The notes beneath the pieces were generated by a model. It was not told the origin of the DNA and did not search any database. It saw only the letters and a list, made by a program, of their open reading frames with translations. Made by a program: the position numbers and the translations under genes. From assembly GCA_041623475.1 (NCBI GenBank), contig JBFJWU010000032.1, positions 1 through 16,337 on the forward strand: DNA of 16,337 nt. The letters run 5' to 3'. Shown in pieces: positions 8,301 to 14,369 of the stretch; the first letter of the stretch is position 1; each line of letters begins with the position of its first letter. The DNA is from JBFJWU01 sp041623475 [NCBI: bacterium] (lineage in GTDB: Bacteria > J088).

Positions 8301-8459
8301 CATCTGCCGAATCGCGCCGCTGACGGCCAGCGCGTATTCGGCCATCTCCGACTCAAAATAGATCCTGTGGTTGCCGGTTTCAAGTTCGAGCCACTCGCCG
8401 GATGCCGGACCCGTGGCCAGCAATGTCCAGATGACCGCGCCTATGATGCGGCGAATCAC
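5397..8459 (-). CDS. Secreted zinc peptidase (MA-like) fused to TolB-type propeller and outer-membrane beta-barrel
   Basis: This 1020-residue protein has three regions. A signal peptide (MIRRIIGAVIWTLLATGPAS) precedes a peptidase-MA-like domain of about residues 25-285. That domain has the zinc motif HEFAH (His115, Glu116, His119), a likely third ligand Glu173 in WFTEGIAQYEAE, and VENVATHEFAHI and PRWLGGL context as in Peptidase_MA_2 families. From about 300 to 610, repeated SPDG-type blades (for example MRPSVSPDGQWLAYVSS) indicate a TolB/WD40-like propeller. From about 640 to the end, alternating aromatic/hydrophobic strands finish in YFGLGTGF with a terminal Phe, the usual outer-membrane barrel assembly signal. 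The predicted picture is a barrel anchor holding a protease whose exposed side is unknown. The GTG at 8459 overlaps the previous stop (GTGA). It is the last gene of the dut-htrA operon. Its substrate is unknown, and catalysis is inferred only from the zinc residues. Confidence 0.85.
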   Translation of the reverse strand: MIRRIIGAVIWTLLATGPASGEWLELETGNHRIYFESEMAEYALAVSGAIRQMGPGVADNYEFAPHDRTSWVLHDRAEFFNGGAYTLLNHIELYSTTDDFDLRGYHPWVENVATHEFAHITTITPGQRFPRWLGGLVIGGIEEFGKSARGVSMAKGGLSLVVFSESMPRWFTEGIAQYEAERAGFDSFDTHRRMLQRTAWSEGKLLSFDQMRSTIGKDYVGGEMVYNQGYSWMHFLVDNWGYESLYNVIRTYGDSTMTSFNRAIEKTYGLPVTELDRRWRGHVERQAISDINRQPWIFEGEPFDNRGKYNMRPSVSPDGQWLAYVSSGSAERRNDTLVITPVTAPSEQTAIAATTADRAAWSLDSTFLVATTGRDHRRGIRQTYELIKVDPLSGEYEYLTERARMRWPAIDPTSGRLYAAQRSPGGWNLVAMTVTGATVTDITRQTDLPWGWQIRDLTFAPDGTLYATLMHGTRADLMRMDPDSPATVDILDWPDSEERRPAAATTGTVWFSSDRSGIFQAYVLDTTNGTIEMRTGAIGGVVDAAPVAATMAVATVYHHGKFQLNWLPLTAVTHARPISDVNWATVTLPTRAAGSASSAAFRPAKFRLARPLIYPEFEYLFGEPLGGVILSLADERLNHSLQLEGLFGESIDVNLDYSYSRYGYTGLAPVVGFSASRFLGDLEFALPGIGQTRSPFTWDSMSVSTAYRPGDAWTLGSSVGASRIRFEDKIGLLGVGRSYDRLNRIDADLAAIYSRGSTRLRTDIDPRGLTLYLAAAGARSTVALPQIDSTGNAVLDPATGLLELGEQSNAYFRGLGDLFWARGGDHMAAELGLRVGWISRDVDVFDEFFLGGNVFSFRRGEFRSFSNLPGYDDFAISGEKLVLARAATRAMLATNLGAWGPFLFDALLVEFALEAGNAWPDAARFGQLAKRWFQGELAATAPRPSNISTAAYDPDYTGFLYDAVVDLRLKADIFNGIPWNSYVRVAYGFQDDERFNVDQNRFVRRDAVPVRIYFGLGTGF

Positions 8460-9454
8460 GGCGATACCTCTGGTCTGGCGGGTAGTGTCGTCAGATCCCA
8501 GGTCCAGTCGACCTGCAGGCGATTACCCAGCAGCGGATCGTGCTCCTGGAATTGTGATTGCTGGTCAATGACCGAAACCGGTGGCGGCGGGTACAACTTG
8601 CCAATAACCGGAAATTCCCAGCCGACCCGTATCCGGCCGCGATCAAATGCGCGCTCCAGGGCGACGGCGGCAAAACTGCCCCAGACCTGGTTCTGGCCCA
8701 GTCGACTGCGGCGGCTGTCAAGCAGCAGGATCTCCTTGAACGTTTCGTACTCAAATGCCAGGAATAACTGGTCGATCAGCTCCGCAGACAGGCCGATGTG
8801 GGCCACCAGGCGTTCGCGTGGCCGGGTTTCGGATGTCACATCGTTGTTGGAGAGGAAAAAGCCCGTCGTCGGCAGGCGTTTGCGATAGCCTCCGGCAACG
8901 GCGATCCGCGCCCAGTCACGCTGCCAGGTGGTTGCCGCCCACAGATCGATTTCGTGGCCCCCCGTGCCCAGGGGAACGGCAGCAGGTGTGCCGCGATTTA
9001 CCTCTTCAATGGACAGGGTCGAACGTCCGGATGGTGTCTTCCACCGCAGTTCCAGTCCCGGTTGAAAACCGTTCACATCGGTAACCGTCCGCCAGCCAAA
9101 GCTCATCGTGACGTCACCGATTCCAAAGTCAGTCGCATCCAAAGATCCCGGAGCCGCCTGGTCCAGGGAACGATGCACAAGCGGGACCTTGACACCGACA
9201 AACAGGCCTGCGTTCAGGTCGGTCGCCCCCTGAACCGTCAGCCTCGACTCGTGCAGGCTGTTGGATTGGCTGCCGCGTGTGCGGTCAGCGTCCCAATATC
9301 CATCACCGTGGAACGATGACAGTCCTAGTGACAAAGAGCCCGGAAGCGCGATCGGATCGGTCAACAACAGACGGGTCATCTCTGCCGACCCGGACGTGGG
9401 ACCCGCGACGACAATTCCGGCTATGGCCAGGACGCGAAAAAGGTGGCAACGCAT
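8456..9454 (-). CDS. Outer-membrane beta-barrel protein of unknown function
   Basis: A 332-residue secreted protein. It has a clear signal peptide (hydrophobic core LAIAGIVVAGP, predicted cleavage near SGSA|E at residue 24). The rest is rich in alternating polar/hydrophobic strands with turns and aromatic girdles, such as GLSSFHGDGYWDAD, LNAGLFVGVKVPLV, IGDVTMSFGWRTV and GQNQVWGSFAAVALE, as in 12-16-strand outer-membrane barrels. The general look recalls the MetA-phenol-degradation-like or DUF3187-like barrels, but I cannot assign a family. It lacks the terminal Phe; the last strand-like segment (LQVDWTWDL) is followed by a short Pro-rich tail. The ATG at 9454 overlaps the htrA stop by one base (TGATG), and its stop overlaps the next start by 4. 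Coupling to htrA and to a barrel-anchored peptidase suggests that the two barrels work together or share HtrA as quality control (inference). Confidence 0.72.
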   Translation of the reverse strand: MRCHLFRVLAIAGIVVAGPTSGSAEMTRLLLTDPIALPGSLSLGLSSFHGDGYWDADRTRGSQSNSLHESRLTVQGATDLNAGLFVGVKVPLVHRSLDQAAPGSLDATDFGIGDVTMSFGWRTVTDVNGFQPGLELRWKTPSGRSTLSIEEVNRGTPAAVPLGTGGHEIDLWAATTWQRDWARIAVAGGYRKRLPTTGFFLSNNDVTSETRPRERLVAHIGLSAELIDQLFLAFEYETFKEILLLDSRRSRLGQNQVWGSFAAVALERAFDRGRIRVGWEFPVIGKLYPPPPVSVIDQQSQFQEHDPLLGNRLQVDWTWDLTTLPARPEVSP

Positions 9455-10800
9455 CAGTACGTCGAGTCCGGTGGCGGCAGCTTGAGGCTGACACGCTGCA
9501 GGTGCCGTCCACGCAACACGCCAAACAGGAAGTAGGATTTCTGCCGGTGGCGCAGCAGGTGTTCCTGCAGGCGAAAACGGTCACTGGTCGGAATGCGGTC
9601 AATGGAAACGATCACGTCGCCTGCCCTGAAGCCAATTTCGGCGGCCCTGGTGCCACTGCGTGTGCCGCGAACTACGAGGCTTTTTTCATTTTCGTTGATG
9701 GCCAGTCCAAACCGGTCAAACCACCCGTTAATTCGCTCTTTCTGGTAGCTGGCAACGTTTACGGTCCACGAGCGTTCCTGGCCGTTGCGCTCACCGCTGA
9801 TGGTCATTCGGCCCCCGACGGGAAAAGTCCCCATGTGGGCGGCGAAGTCGCTGAGTCGGCGCAACCGGTGCCCGTCGACATGGGTCAGCAAGTCGCCAAC
9901 GTCAAGCCCCGCCTGCTCGGCCGGCGATCCAGGTACGATCGTTGTGACCAGGATTCCATCGGTCGAACGCAGTCCCATTCCCGCTGCCAGCGCGGTTGTC
10001 AAGTCCTGGACATCCAGTCCGGTCCAACCCGGTCGCAAAGATCCGATTGACGCCAGTTCGTCGAGGATGCGACTGGTCGTATCTGCCGGAATCGCGAAAC
10101 CAATTCCCTGGGCACCCTGGAAGATAGCGGTATTAACTCCGACGACTTTTCCAAGCACATTCAGTAAAGGGCCACCGGAATTACCGGGATTGATACTGGC
10201 GTCAGTTTGCAGAACGCCAGCGTAGGTCCGGCTGCCGGCACGCAGCGTCCGGTCGCGGGCGCTGATGACACCGACAGTTACGCTGTGATCGAGACCAAAC
10301 GGATTTCCGATCGCGATGACCGTTTCACCGATATACGGATCGCCGACAAAAAACTCGAGGCCCGGGGGCAGGGATTCGCCGTCGTTGTCGACCAGCAACA
10401 GGGCCAGGTCTGCGTCCGGGGCCGCGCCCACCAGTTCGGCGGTGAATCGATCACCGTTGGCCATGGTGATGAAAACCGTTTCGGCCCGCGAAACCACGTG
10501 GTAGTTGGTCAGGACGTGTCCTTCACTGCCGACCATGAATCCGGTCCCCAGGCTGCGTTCAGGTGTTTGTGTCCGCTGGTGACCAAACTGGCGCCGGAAA
10601 AACTCGTGAAACAGGTCTCCATACGGCAACTCGTATAGATTGGAGCGTTCGACCAGGGTTCGCGCAGATATGTTGACGACGCTGTCTTTGGTCTTGTCAA
10701 CAACCTCGACGACAGGGCTTCGTCGCGCGTCAATGTCCGATGCTGCCGCCGCCCCGTTGAGCAGCAGGCCAGCGGTTGCAGCAATGACCAGTTGTTTCAT
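9454..10800 (-). CDS. HtrA/DegP-family periplasmic serine protease
   Basis: A 448-residue Do-like protease/chaperone that degrades or refolds misfolded envelope proteins. The signal peptide is MKQLVIAATAGLLLNGAAAA (cleavage near residue 20). The trypsin-like domain has the full triad: His101 in TNYHVV, Asp131 in DADLALL and Ser208 in NPGNSGGP. PDZ1 covers about residues 259-350 (GLDVGDLLTHVDG) and PDZ2 about 360-445 (GFRAGDVIVSID), so it is a two-PDZ DegP/DegQ-type enzyme. The frame stays open upstream, but the ATG at 10800 is preferred because a signal peptide begins there and it overlaps the dut stop as ATGA. Starts further upstream would bury the signal sequence and run through dut. It is second in the operon dut-htrA-barrel-peptidase; its natural clients may be the two barrel proteins encoded next (inference). 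Confidence 0.95.
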   Translation of the reverse strand: MKQLVIAATAGLLLNGAAAASDIDARRSPVVEVVDKTKDSVVNISARTLVERSNLYELPYGDLFHEFFRRQFGHQRTQTPERSLGTGFMVGSEGHVLTNYHVVSRAETVFITMANGDRFTAELVGAAPDADLALLLVDNDGESLPPGLEFFVGDPYIGETVIAIGNPFGLDHSVTVGVISARDRTLRAGSRTYAGVLQTDASINPGNSGGPLLNVLGKVVGVNTAIFQGAQGIGFAIPADTTSRILDELASIGSLRPGWTGLDVQDLTTALAAGMGLRSTDGILVTTIVPGSPAEQAGLDVGDLLTHVDGHRLRRLSDFAAHMGTFPVGGRMTISGERNGQERSWTVNVASYQKERINGWFDRFGLAINENEKSLVVRGTRSGTRAAEIGFRAGDVIVSIDRIPTSDRFRLQEHLLRHRQKSYFLFGVLRGRHLQRVSLKLPPPDSTY

Positions 10801-11231
10801 CTGCCGGTCGAGCCGAATCCGCCCTGGCCACGAACTGTGGAATCGACTGAATCGGTCTCTGTGACGGTCGCTGGCAGAGTTTGCACAAGTATTAATTGCG
10901 CACATCGTTCGCCGGTTCGAATTGATATCGGATCCGGCCCGAGGTTGGCTGCGACGATGATGATTTCGCCGCGGTAATCCGGATCAATGACACCAGCCAG
11001 GCAGTGAATGCCTTTGATGGCCATTGAACTGCGGTCTTTTACCAGTCCTCCGGTGCCCGGCGGAAACTCTATTGCTATTCCGGTATTGATCCGGGCCAGG
11101 GCGGAAGGTTGGAGTTCGACATCGACACTGGCGTACAGATCCCAACCGAGGTCAGACGGGTGACCCTTGGTGGGTAACCGGGCATTGTCTGAAAGCCGTT
11201 GGACTGCAAGGGAAATTTCGGGTTCGCCCAT
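10797..11231 (-). CDS. dut: Deoxyuridine 5'-triphosphate nucleotidohydrolase (dUTPase)
   Basis: A trimeric all-beta dUTPase of 144 residues, which hydrolyses dUTP to dUMP and pyrophosphate, keeping uracil out of DNA and feeding dTMP synthesis. All five motifs are visible: SDLGWDLYA (26-34; Asp31 in the AGYDL position), DRSSMA (66-71, a variant of RSGLA), GVIDPDYRGEI (80-90; catalytic Asp83), RTGERCAQL (105-113) and the C-terminal P-loop-like RGQGGFGSTG (134-143) that closes over the substrate in the trimer. The ATG at 11231 is preceded by TATAAT only 6 bases away, suggesting a leaderless message. The stop overlaps the htrA start by 4 bases. A nucleotide enzyme leading an envelope-protein operon is unusual; dut is more often linked to coaBC. 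The assignment itself is firm. Confidence 0.95.
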   Translation of the reverse strand: MGEPEISLAVQRLSDNARLPTKGHPSDLGWDLYASVDVELQPSALARINTGIAIEFPPGTGGLVKDRSSMAIKGIHCLAGVIDPDYRGEIIIVAANLGPDPISIRTGERCAQLILVQTLPATVTETDSVDSTVRGQGGFGSTGR

Positions 11232-11237
11232 CCGCTG

Positions 11238-11243
11238 ATTATA
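11238..11243 (-). promoter_or_regulatory. -10 box of the dut operon (possible leaderless transcript)
   Basis: A perfect TATAAT on the minus strand ends 6 bases before the dut ATG, so initiation 6-8 bases downstream would start at or next to the ATG itself. No good -35 lies at the standard 16-18 bases; CTGACA sits only 10 bases upstream. No Shine-Dalgarno is seen before the ATG, which fits leaderless translation. The position of the transcription start is inferred. Confidence 0.45.
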
Positions 11244-11280
11244 CCGCAGGCCCTGTCAGCCGCGGCGTCCCGTTACGAAC

Positions 11281-11309
11281 TTGAATCATTGCCGGGAACC
11301 TGTCATAAT
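11281..11309 (+). promoter_or_regulatory. Sigma70-like promoter of the dehydrogenase gene
   Basis: TTGAAT (11281-11286) and CATAAT (11304-11309) are separated by exactly 17 bases, a near-consensus sigma70-type arrangement. It predicts a start near 11316 and a leader of about 20 bases that includes AGGAG (11325-11329), spaced 6 bases from the ATG at 11336. It lies back to back with the dut promoter in the 104-base gap. Confidence 0.65.
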
Positions 11310-11335
11310 TCGCCGCGAGCGGGCAGGAGTCTTCT

Positions 11336-12346
11336 ATGAAAGCCGTAATCCTGAATGGTACTGGCGGTACCGAACAACTGGAACTTGTCGATTTGCCGAC
11401 ACCTGATATCGGTCCTGGCCAGGTCCGGGTGCGTTTGCGCGCCGCTGCCCTGAACCATCGCGATCTCTGGATTCGTCGAGGGATGTATTCGAAGATCAGG
11501 CTGCCTGCGGTTCTTGGCTCGGATGGTGCCGGCGAAGTTGACGCGGCCGCGGACGACGTTGCCGGGTTTTCGGCGGGACAAAGGGTCGTCATCTGTCCGT
11601 CACTTGACTGGGGCGATGATCCCCGTCGGCAGGGATCGGATTATCGAATTATCGGCATGCCGGACCCGGGGACGTTTGCCGAACAGATTGTGGTCCCTGC
11701 AGAGAATGTATTTGCGGCACCGGACCATCTTGACTGGCCAGAACTGGCATCCTTGCCGGTTGCGGGAATCACGGCCTGGCGGTCTCTGTTTACGCAGGGG
11801 CGGATCCAATCCGGAGAACGGGTCCTGGTAACTGGTGTCGGCGGAGGGGTTGCGACGATGGCCATGGTGCTGGCGATTGCTGCAGGTGGCAGGGTCTTCG
11901 TTTCCAGTGGCGACCAGGAAAAGATCGACCGTGCGATCGAGCTGGGTGCAGAAGGTGGTGTTATTTACAAGGACGATGACTGGGAATCTCAACTGCTTTC
12001 AATGGCAGGTGGAGATATGGATATGGTTGTTGACGGGACCGCCGGGCCGACGTTTCCGAGGCTGGTCAACGTGACCGGTTATGCGGGTCGGATTGTGGTC
12101 TATGGCGCAACGCTTGGCGACCCGGAAATTCGATTTGATATTCGCCGGATATTCTGGCGCCACATTCAGGTTATTGGCAGTACGATGGGAACGCCCGCAG
12201 AATTTGGCGAGATGCTGCAATTCATCAGCCAAAACCAGGTCCATCCAGTTGTCGACCGCCAATTTGCGCTGCACGACATGGCGGCTGCACAGGACCACCT
12301 GGAGGCCTCGGATCAGATGGGCAAGGTTGTGATTCGAATTGACTGA
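11336..12346 (+). CDS. Quinone-oxidoreductase-type medium-chain dehydrogenase (MDR family)
   Basis: A 336-residue NAD(P)-dependent medium-chain dehydrogenase/reductase. The N-terminal GroES-like domain opens with MKAVILNGTGG and contains ALNHRDLWIRRGMY (38-51) and LGSDGAGEV (60-68), the signature region of quinone oxidoreductase-like and zinc-type alcohol dehydrogenases. The coenzyme fold carries VTGVGGGVA (165-173). The structural-zinc cysteine cluster of alcohol dehydrogenases is absent, and neither a Cys nor the GHE motif stands at the catalytic zinc site. It is therefore better read as a zinc-free reductase of the QOR/enoyl-reductase kind; the substrate is unknown. A good AGGAG lies 6 bases before the ATG. 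It is a single-gene unit with its own promoter, divergent from dut and convergent with greA, and shows no evident functional tie to either neighbour. Confidence 0.88.
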   Translation: MKAVILNGTGGTEQLELVDLPTPDIGPGQVRVRLRAAALNHRDLWIRRGMYSKIRLPAVLGSDGAGEVDAAADDVAGFSAGQRVVICPSLDWGDDPRRQGSDYRIIGMPDPGTFAEQIVVPAENVFAAPDHLDWPELASLPVAGITAWRSLFTQGRIQSGERVLVTGVGGGVATMAMVLAIAAGGRVFVSSGDQEKIDRAIELGAEGGVIYKDDDWESQLLSMAGGDMDMVVDGTAGPTFPRLVNVTGYAGRIVVYGATLGDPEIRFDIRRIFWRHIQVIGSTMGTPAEFGEMLQFISQNQVHPVVDRQFALHDMAAAQDHLEASDQMGKVVIRID

Positions 12347-12376
12347 CAGCTGCCCCAGGCAGCCTGTTTCGGTCAG
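12343..12376. terminator. Hairpin between convergent stops, possible bidirectional terminator
   Basis: GCTGCC (12349-12354) and GGCAGC (12358-12363) pair around a 3-base loop. CTGAC (12343-12347) and GTCAG (12372-12376) can extend the structure over an asymmetric internal loop, and the element covers both the dehydrogenase and greA stop codons. The T-run after the stem on the plus strand is only TTT, and none follows on the minus strand, so termination strength is doubtful. Confidence 0.4.
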
Positions 12377-12849
12377 ACGTACTTGATCTGGTCGATCTCG
12401 TAGGCTTTTTCGCCACCTGGTGTAACGACCTCTACTTCGTCGCCTTCGCGTTTCCCGATCAGGGCCCTGGCTACCGGTGTCATGATGCTCAGTTTGCCAT
12501 TATCCGGATCAGATTCGTCGTCGCCGACCAATTGCCAGGTAATTTCCTTTTCCGTATCCAGATCGACCAGCGTGACCGTTGCCCCGAACTCGATTCGATC
12601 CGACTGAACTTTCGACGGGTCAATAATCTCTGAGTGGGCCAGTTTGTGTTCGAGTTCGCGAATTCGACCTTCGATAAACCCCTGGCGTTCCTTGGCGGCA
12701 TCGTATTCAGCGTTTTCCGAAAGGTCACCGTGGGCGCGGGCCGTGGCGATGTCCTCAATGACTTTCGGGCGTTCTTCTTTCTTCAGCCGTTCCAGTTCCT
12801 TCGTCAACTGACGGTGGCTGGCCGGCGTCATTGGTACACGGTTCGACAT
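12373..12849 (-). CDS. greA: Transcription elongation factor GreA
   Basis: This 158-residue GreA, the usual family length, rescues backtracked RNA polymerase by stimulating transcript cleavage. The N-terminal coiled coil spans about residues 8-75 (RQLTKELERLKKEERP and following). At its tip is ARAHGDLSENAEYDAAKE, holding the two acidic residues (Asp42, Glu45) that reach the polymerase active centre. The C-terminal FKBP-like domain ends in GEKAYEIDQIKYV. The frame is open for 14 more codons upstream, but the ATG at 12849 is chosen because it begins MSNRVPMT as in the family and has AGGAGGG (12863-12857) 7 bases before it. It follows the DedA-like gene by 22 bases, so it is probably the last gene of surE-dedA-greA. 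The assignment is firm. Confidence 0.97.
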   Translation of the reverse strand: MSNRVPMTPASHRQLTKELERLKKEERPKVIEDIATARAHGDLSENAEYDAAKERQGFIEGRIRELEHKLAHSEIIDPSKVQSDRIEFGATVTLVDLDTEKEITWQLVGDDESDPDNGKLSIMTPVARALIGKREGDEVEVVTPGGEKAYEIDQIKYV

Positions 12850-12856
12850 CGGATAT

Positions 12857-12863
12857 CCCTCCT
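12857..12863 (-). promoter_or_regulatory. Strong ribosome binding site of greA
   Basis: AGGAGGG on the minus strand, 7 bases before the ATG at 12849. It is the best Shine-Dalgarno site next to a start codon in the window and decides the greA start against the longer open frame. Confidence 0.85.
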
Positions 12864-12871
12864 GATTGCCG

Positions 12872-13468
12872 TCACACAGTGGCGACGACAATGAATCCGA
12901 TCAACAGGATTACAAATACAATCGTCAATGTATCAAAATGCCGGTCAATCCATTGTGCAGCGCGGTCCCCAAAGAATGCGATCAGGCCTGCGACCAGAAA
13001 AAACCGGGCACCTCGGCTGATCACGCTGGCGGTCAGGAAAACAAGGAAGTTTACGCCCGCTGCACCGCTGGTCAGCGTAATCAGCTTGTACGGAATTGGT
13101 GTAAATCCGGCAATTAAGACGATCCACGCATCCCATTCGTTGTAGTGGGTGAACATGACGGTCATCTTTTCCCGCAGACCGTAAAAGTCGACGATCGGGT
13201 AGCCAATCGTGTCCATCATTGTCGCCCCGATCCAGTAACCTGCGACGGCCCCCGCAATTGATCCAACCAGGCACACGCCGGCATAAAACAGGCTGCGGCG
13301 CGGTCGGGCGACGCACATCGGGATCAGGATGACATCGGGCGGTATCGGGAAAAAGATCGACTCCAGGGCTGATATCAGTCCCAGGAATGGTGTTGCGGCG
13401 GGTCGCCCCGCCAGGGATTCGACCCACTCATACAGCCGACGGGCCTGGCCCAACATCGCTTTAAGCAT
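12872..13468 (-). CDS. DedA/YqaA-type (VTT domain) inner-membrane protein
   Basis: This 198-residue protein has about four to five hydrophobic segments and matches the short YqaA branch of the DedA/SNARE-associated family, whose members act as lipid or undecaprenyl-phosphate flippases/transporters. Visible signatures are Glu36 and FPIPPDVILIP (40-50, Asp45) in the first re-entrant region and GFTPIPYKL (121-129) followed by SRGARFF (151-157) in the second. These acidic and arginine residues correspond to those needed for DedA function in Escherichia coli YqjA/YghB. The ATG at 13468 has AGGAG about 7 bases upstream, and that site shares bases with the surE stop codon (TAGGAG), so translation is likely coupled. 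The gene sits 10 bases after surE and 22 before greA. The transported substrate is not readable from sequence. Confidence 0.85.
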   Translation of the reverse strand: MLKAMLGQARRLYEWVESLAGRPAATPFLGLISALESIFFPIPPDVILIPMCVARPRRSLFYAGVCLVGSIAGAVAGYWIGATMMDTIGYPIVDFYGLREKMTVMFTHYNEWDAWIVLIAGFTPIPYKLITLTSGAAGVNFLVFLTASVISRGARFFLVAGLIAFFGDRAAQWIDRHFDTLTIVFVILLIGFIVVATV

Positions 13469-13478
13469 GGCCGGGCTC

Positions 13479-14255
13479 CTAATCGTCCGTCGACGGAAGC
13501 AGTGTTGACAGCGCTTCCAGATAGTCGCGATCGGTCAGGTTCATATGAATCGGAGTGACTGAAACCATCCGCTCGCGTACGGCATCAACATCGCTGCCCG
13601 GTTCCTGCTCGTTTGTGGGAATCTCGCCGCCAATCCAATAGTATTTTCGATCGCGTGGATCCGTCTTCTCAACAATCTGGGCACCATAGATCATCTTGCC
13701 CTGATGGGTCGCCGTAATCCCGTGGATCGGTCCCCGGCGCGGGTCGGGAAAGTTGACGTTCAGCAAGGTGTCACGCGGCAATCCGTTGTCCAATACCATT
13801 TCGATGATCGCCCTGATCCATGGCCGCAGTGTGTCCAGTTGTTCGCCGTCGGGGTCCCGCGACATGCAACTGAACGCAATGGCTGGCAATCCCAGCAGGC
13901 AACCTTCCATCGCGCCGGCGACCGTCCCGGAATAAGTCACTTCATCGCCAAGGTTCGTACCCAGGTTGATGCCGGACAGAACCATCGTCGGCTCGACTGG
14001 AAGAATTCCCCCACGGATTCCCAGATGGACACAATCGGTCGGAGTACCGTCGACCGCCCAGACACGGCGACCTTCGGGTTCGACCCGCAACGGGCGATGG
14101 AGCGTCAGCGAATGGCTGCTGGCGCTTTGTTCGCGGTCCGGGGCAACCGTGTAGGCGTCGCCCAGGTCGGCTGCACAATCGGCCAGCAGGCGAATGCCGG
14201 CCGAGCGGTAGCCATCGTCGTTAGAAACCAGAAATACAGGATTGGACACAACCAC
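13479..14255 (-). CDS. surE: SurE-type 5'/3'-nucleotidase
   Basis: A 258-residue SurE survival protein, a divalent-metal nucleoside monophosphatase (EC 3.1.3.5). The metal-binding LVSNDDG (9-15, Asp13 and Asp14) begins the Rossmann-like core. APDREQSASSHSLTL (38-52) supplies the phosphate-binding Ser44. GTPTDCVHLG (70-79) and SGINLGTNLGDEVTYSGTVAGAMEG (94-118, with Asn97 as a metal contact) complete the site. The start is GTG at 14255 or, equally possible, GTG at 14249; both give a few residues before the core strand. No strong Shine-Dalgarno is present, and the leader can fold into the hairpin at 14272-14291. In proteobacteria surE usually neighbours pcm, nlpD and rpoS; here it heads surE-dedA-greA instead. 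The assignment is firm. Confidence 0.95.
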   Translation of the reverse strand: MVVSNPVFLVSNDDGYRSAGIRLLADCAADLGDAYTVAPDREQSASSHSLTLHRPLRVEPEGRRVWAVDGTPTDCVHLGIRGGILPVEPTMVLSGINLGTNLGDEVTYSGTVAGAMEGCLLGLPAIAFSCMSRDPDGEQLDTLRPWIRAIIEMVLDNGLPRDTLLNVNFPDPRRGPIHGITATHQGKMIYGAQIVEKTDPRDRKYYWIGGEIPTNEQEPGSDVDAVRERMVSVTPIHMNLTDRDYLEALSTLLPSTDD

Positions 14256-14271
14256 GTTCCAGACAAATAAA

Positions 14272-14291
14272 CCGGATCGCGCGCGACCCGG
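14272..14291 (-). promoter_or_regulatory. GC-rich hairpin in the surE leader
   Basis: On the minus strand CCGGGTCGC and GCGATCCGG can pair along 9 bases around a 2-base gap (effectively 8 pairs with a 4-base loop). The single mismatch becomes a G-U pair in the surE RNA, which favours the minus-strand transcript. It lies 17 bases before the surE start and could hide or expose the ribosome site. Confidence 0.4.
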
Positions 14292-14297
14292 TGTTCC

Positions 14298-14312
14298 TTG
14301 CTATTTTAGCAA
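14298..14312. promoter_or_regulatory. Perfect inverted repeat in the divergent surE/glycosyltransferase promoter region
   Basis: TTGCTA-TTT-TAGCAA is a perfect palindrome with a 3-base centre, AT-rich within GC-rich surroundings. Read on the minus strand it contains TAAAAT, a possible -10 box for surE, but with no recognisable -35. It may be an operator for a dimeric regulator or just part of the promoter. Confidence 0.4.
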
Positions 14313-14322
14313 TTTCTGGCGC

Positions 14323-14351
14323 TTGCTCCGGGCCGGTACGACCGATAGACT
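14323..14351 (+). promoter_or_regulatory. Candidate promoter of the membrane glycosyltransferase gene
   Basis: TTGCTC (14323-14328) and TAGACT (14346-14351) lie 17 bases apart. The predicted start near 14358 would leave a short leader containing GGAAG, about 6 bases before the ATG at 14370. The matches to consensus are only 3 and 4 of 6. Confidence 0.35.
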
Positions 14352-14369
14352 TGAGCCGTGGAAGATCGA

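Noticed and set aside
8103-8888. Plus-strand open frame of 261 codons across the junction of the two barrel genes
   Set aside because: It overlaps both well-supported minus-strand genes, has low-complexity composition and shows no family motif.
9277-10050. Plus-strand open frame of 257 codons opposite htrA
   Set aside because: Antisense to the HtrA PDZ domains, which are unmistakable; the translation has no motif.
10801-10905. Longer htrA start giving 35 extra residues
   Set aside because: The extension lies inside dut and precedes a perfect signal peptide at 10800; ATGA coupling supports the shorter form.
12850-12891. Longer greA start giving 14 extra residues
   Set aside because: The added residues do not resemble GreA and the strong AGGAGGG lies inside that extension, just before the ATG at 12849.
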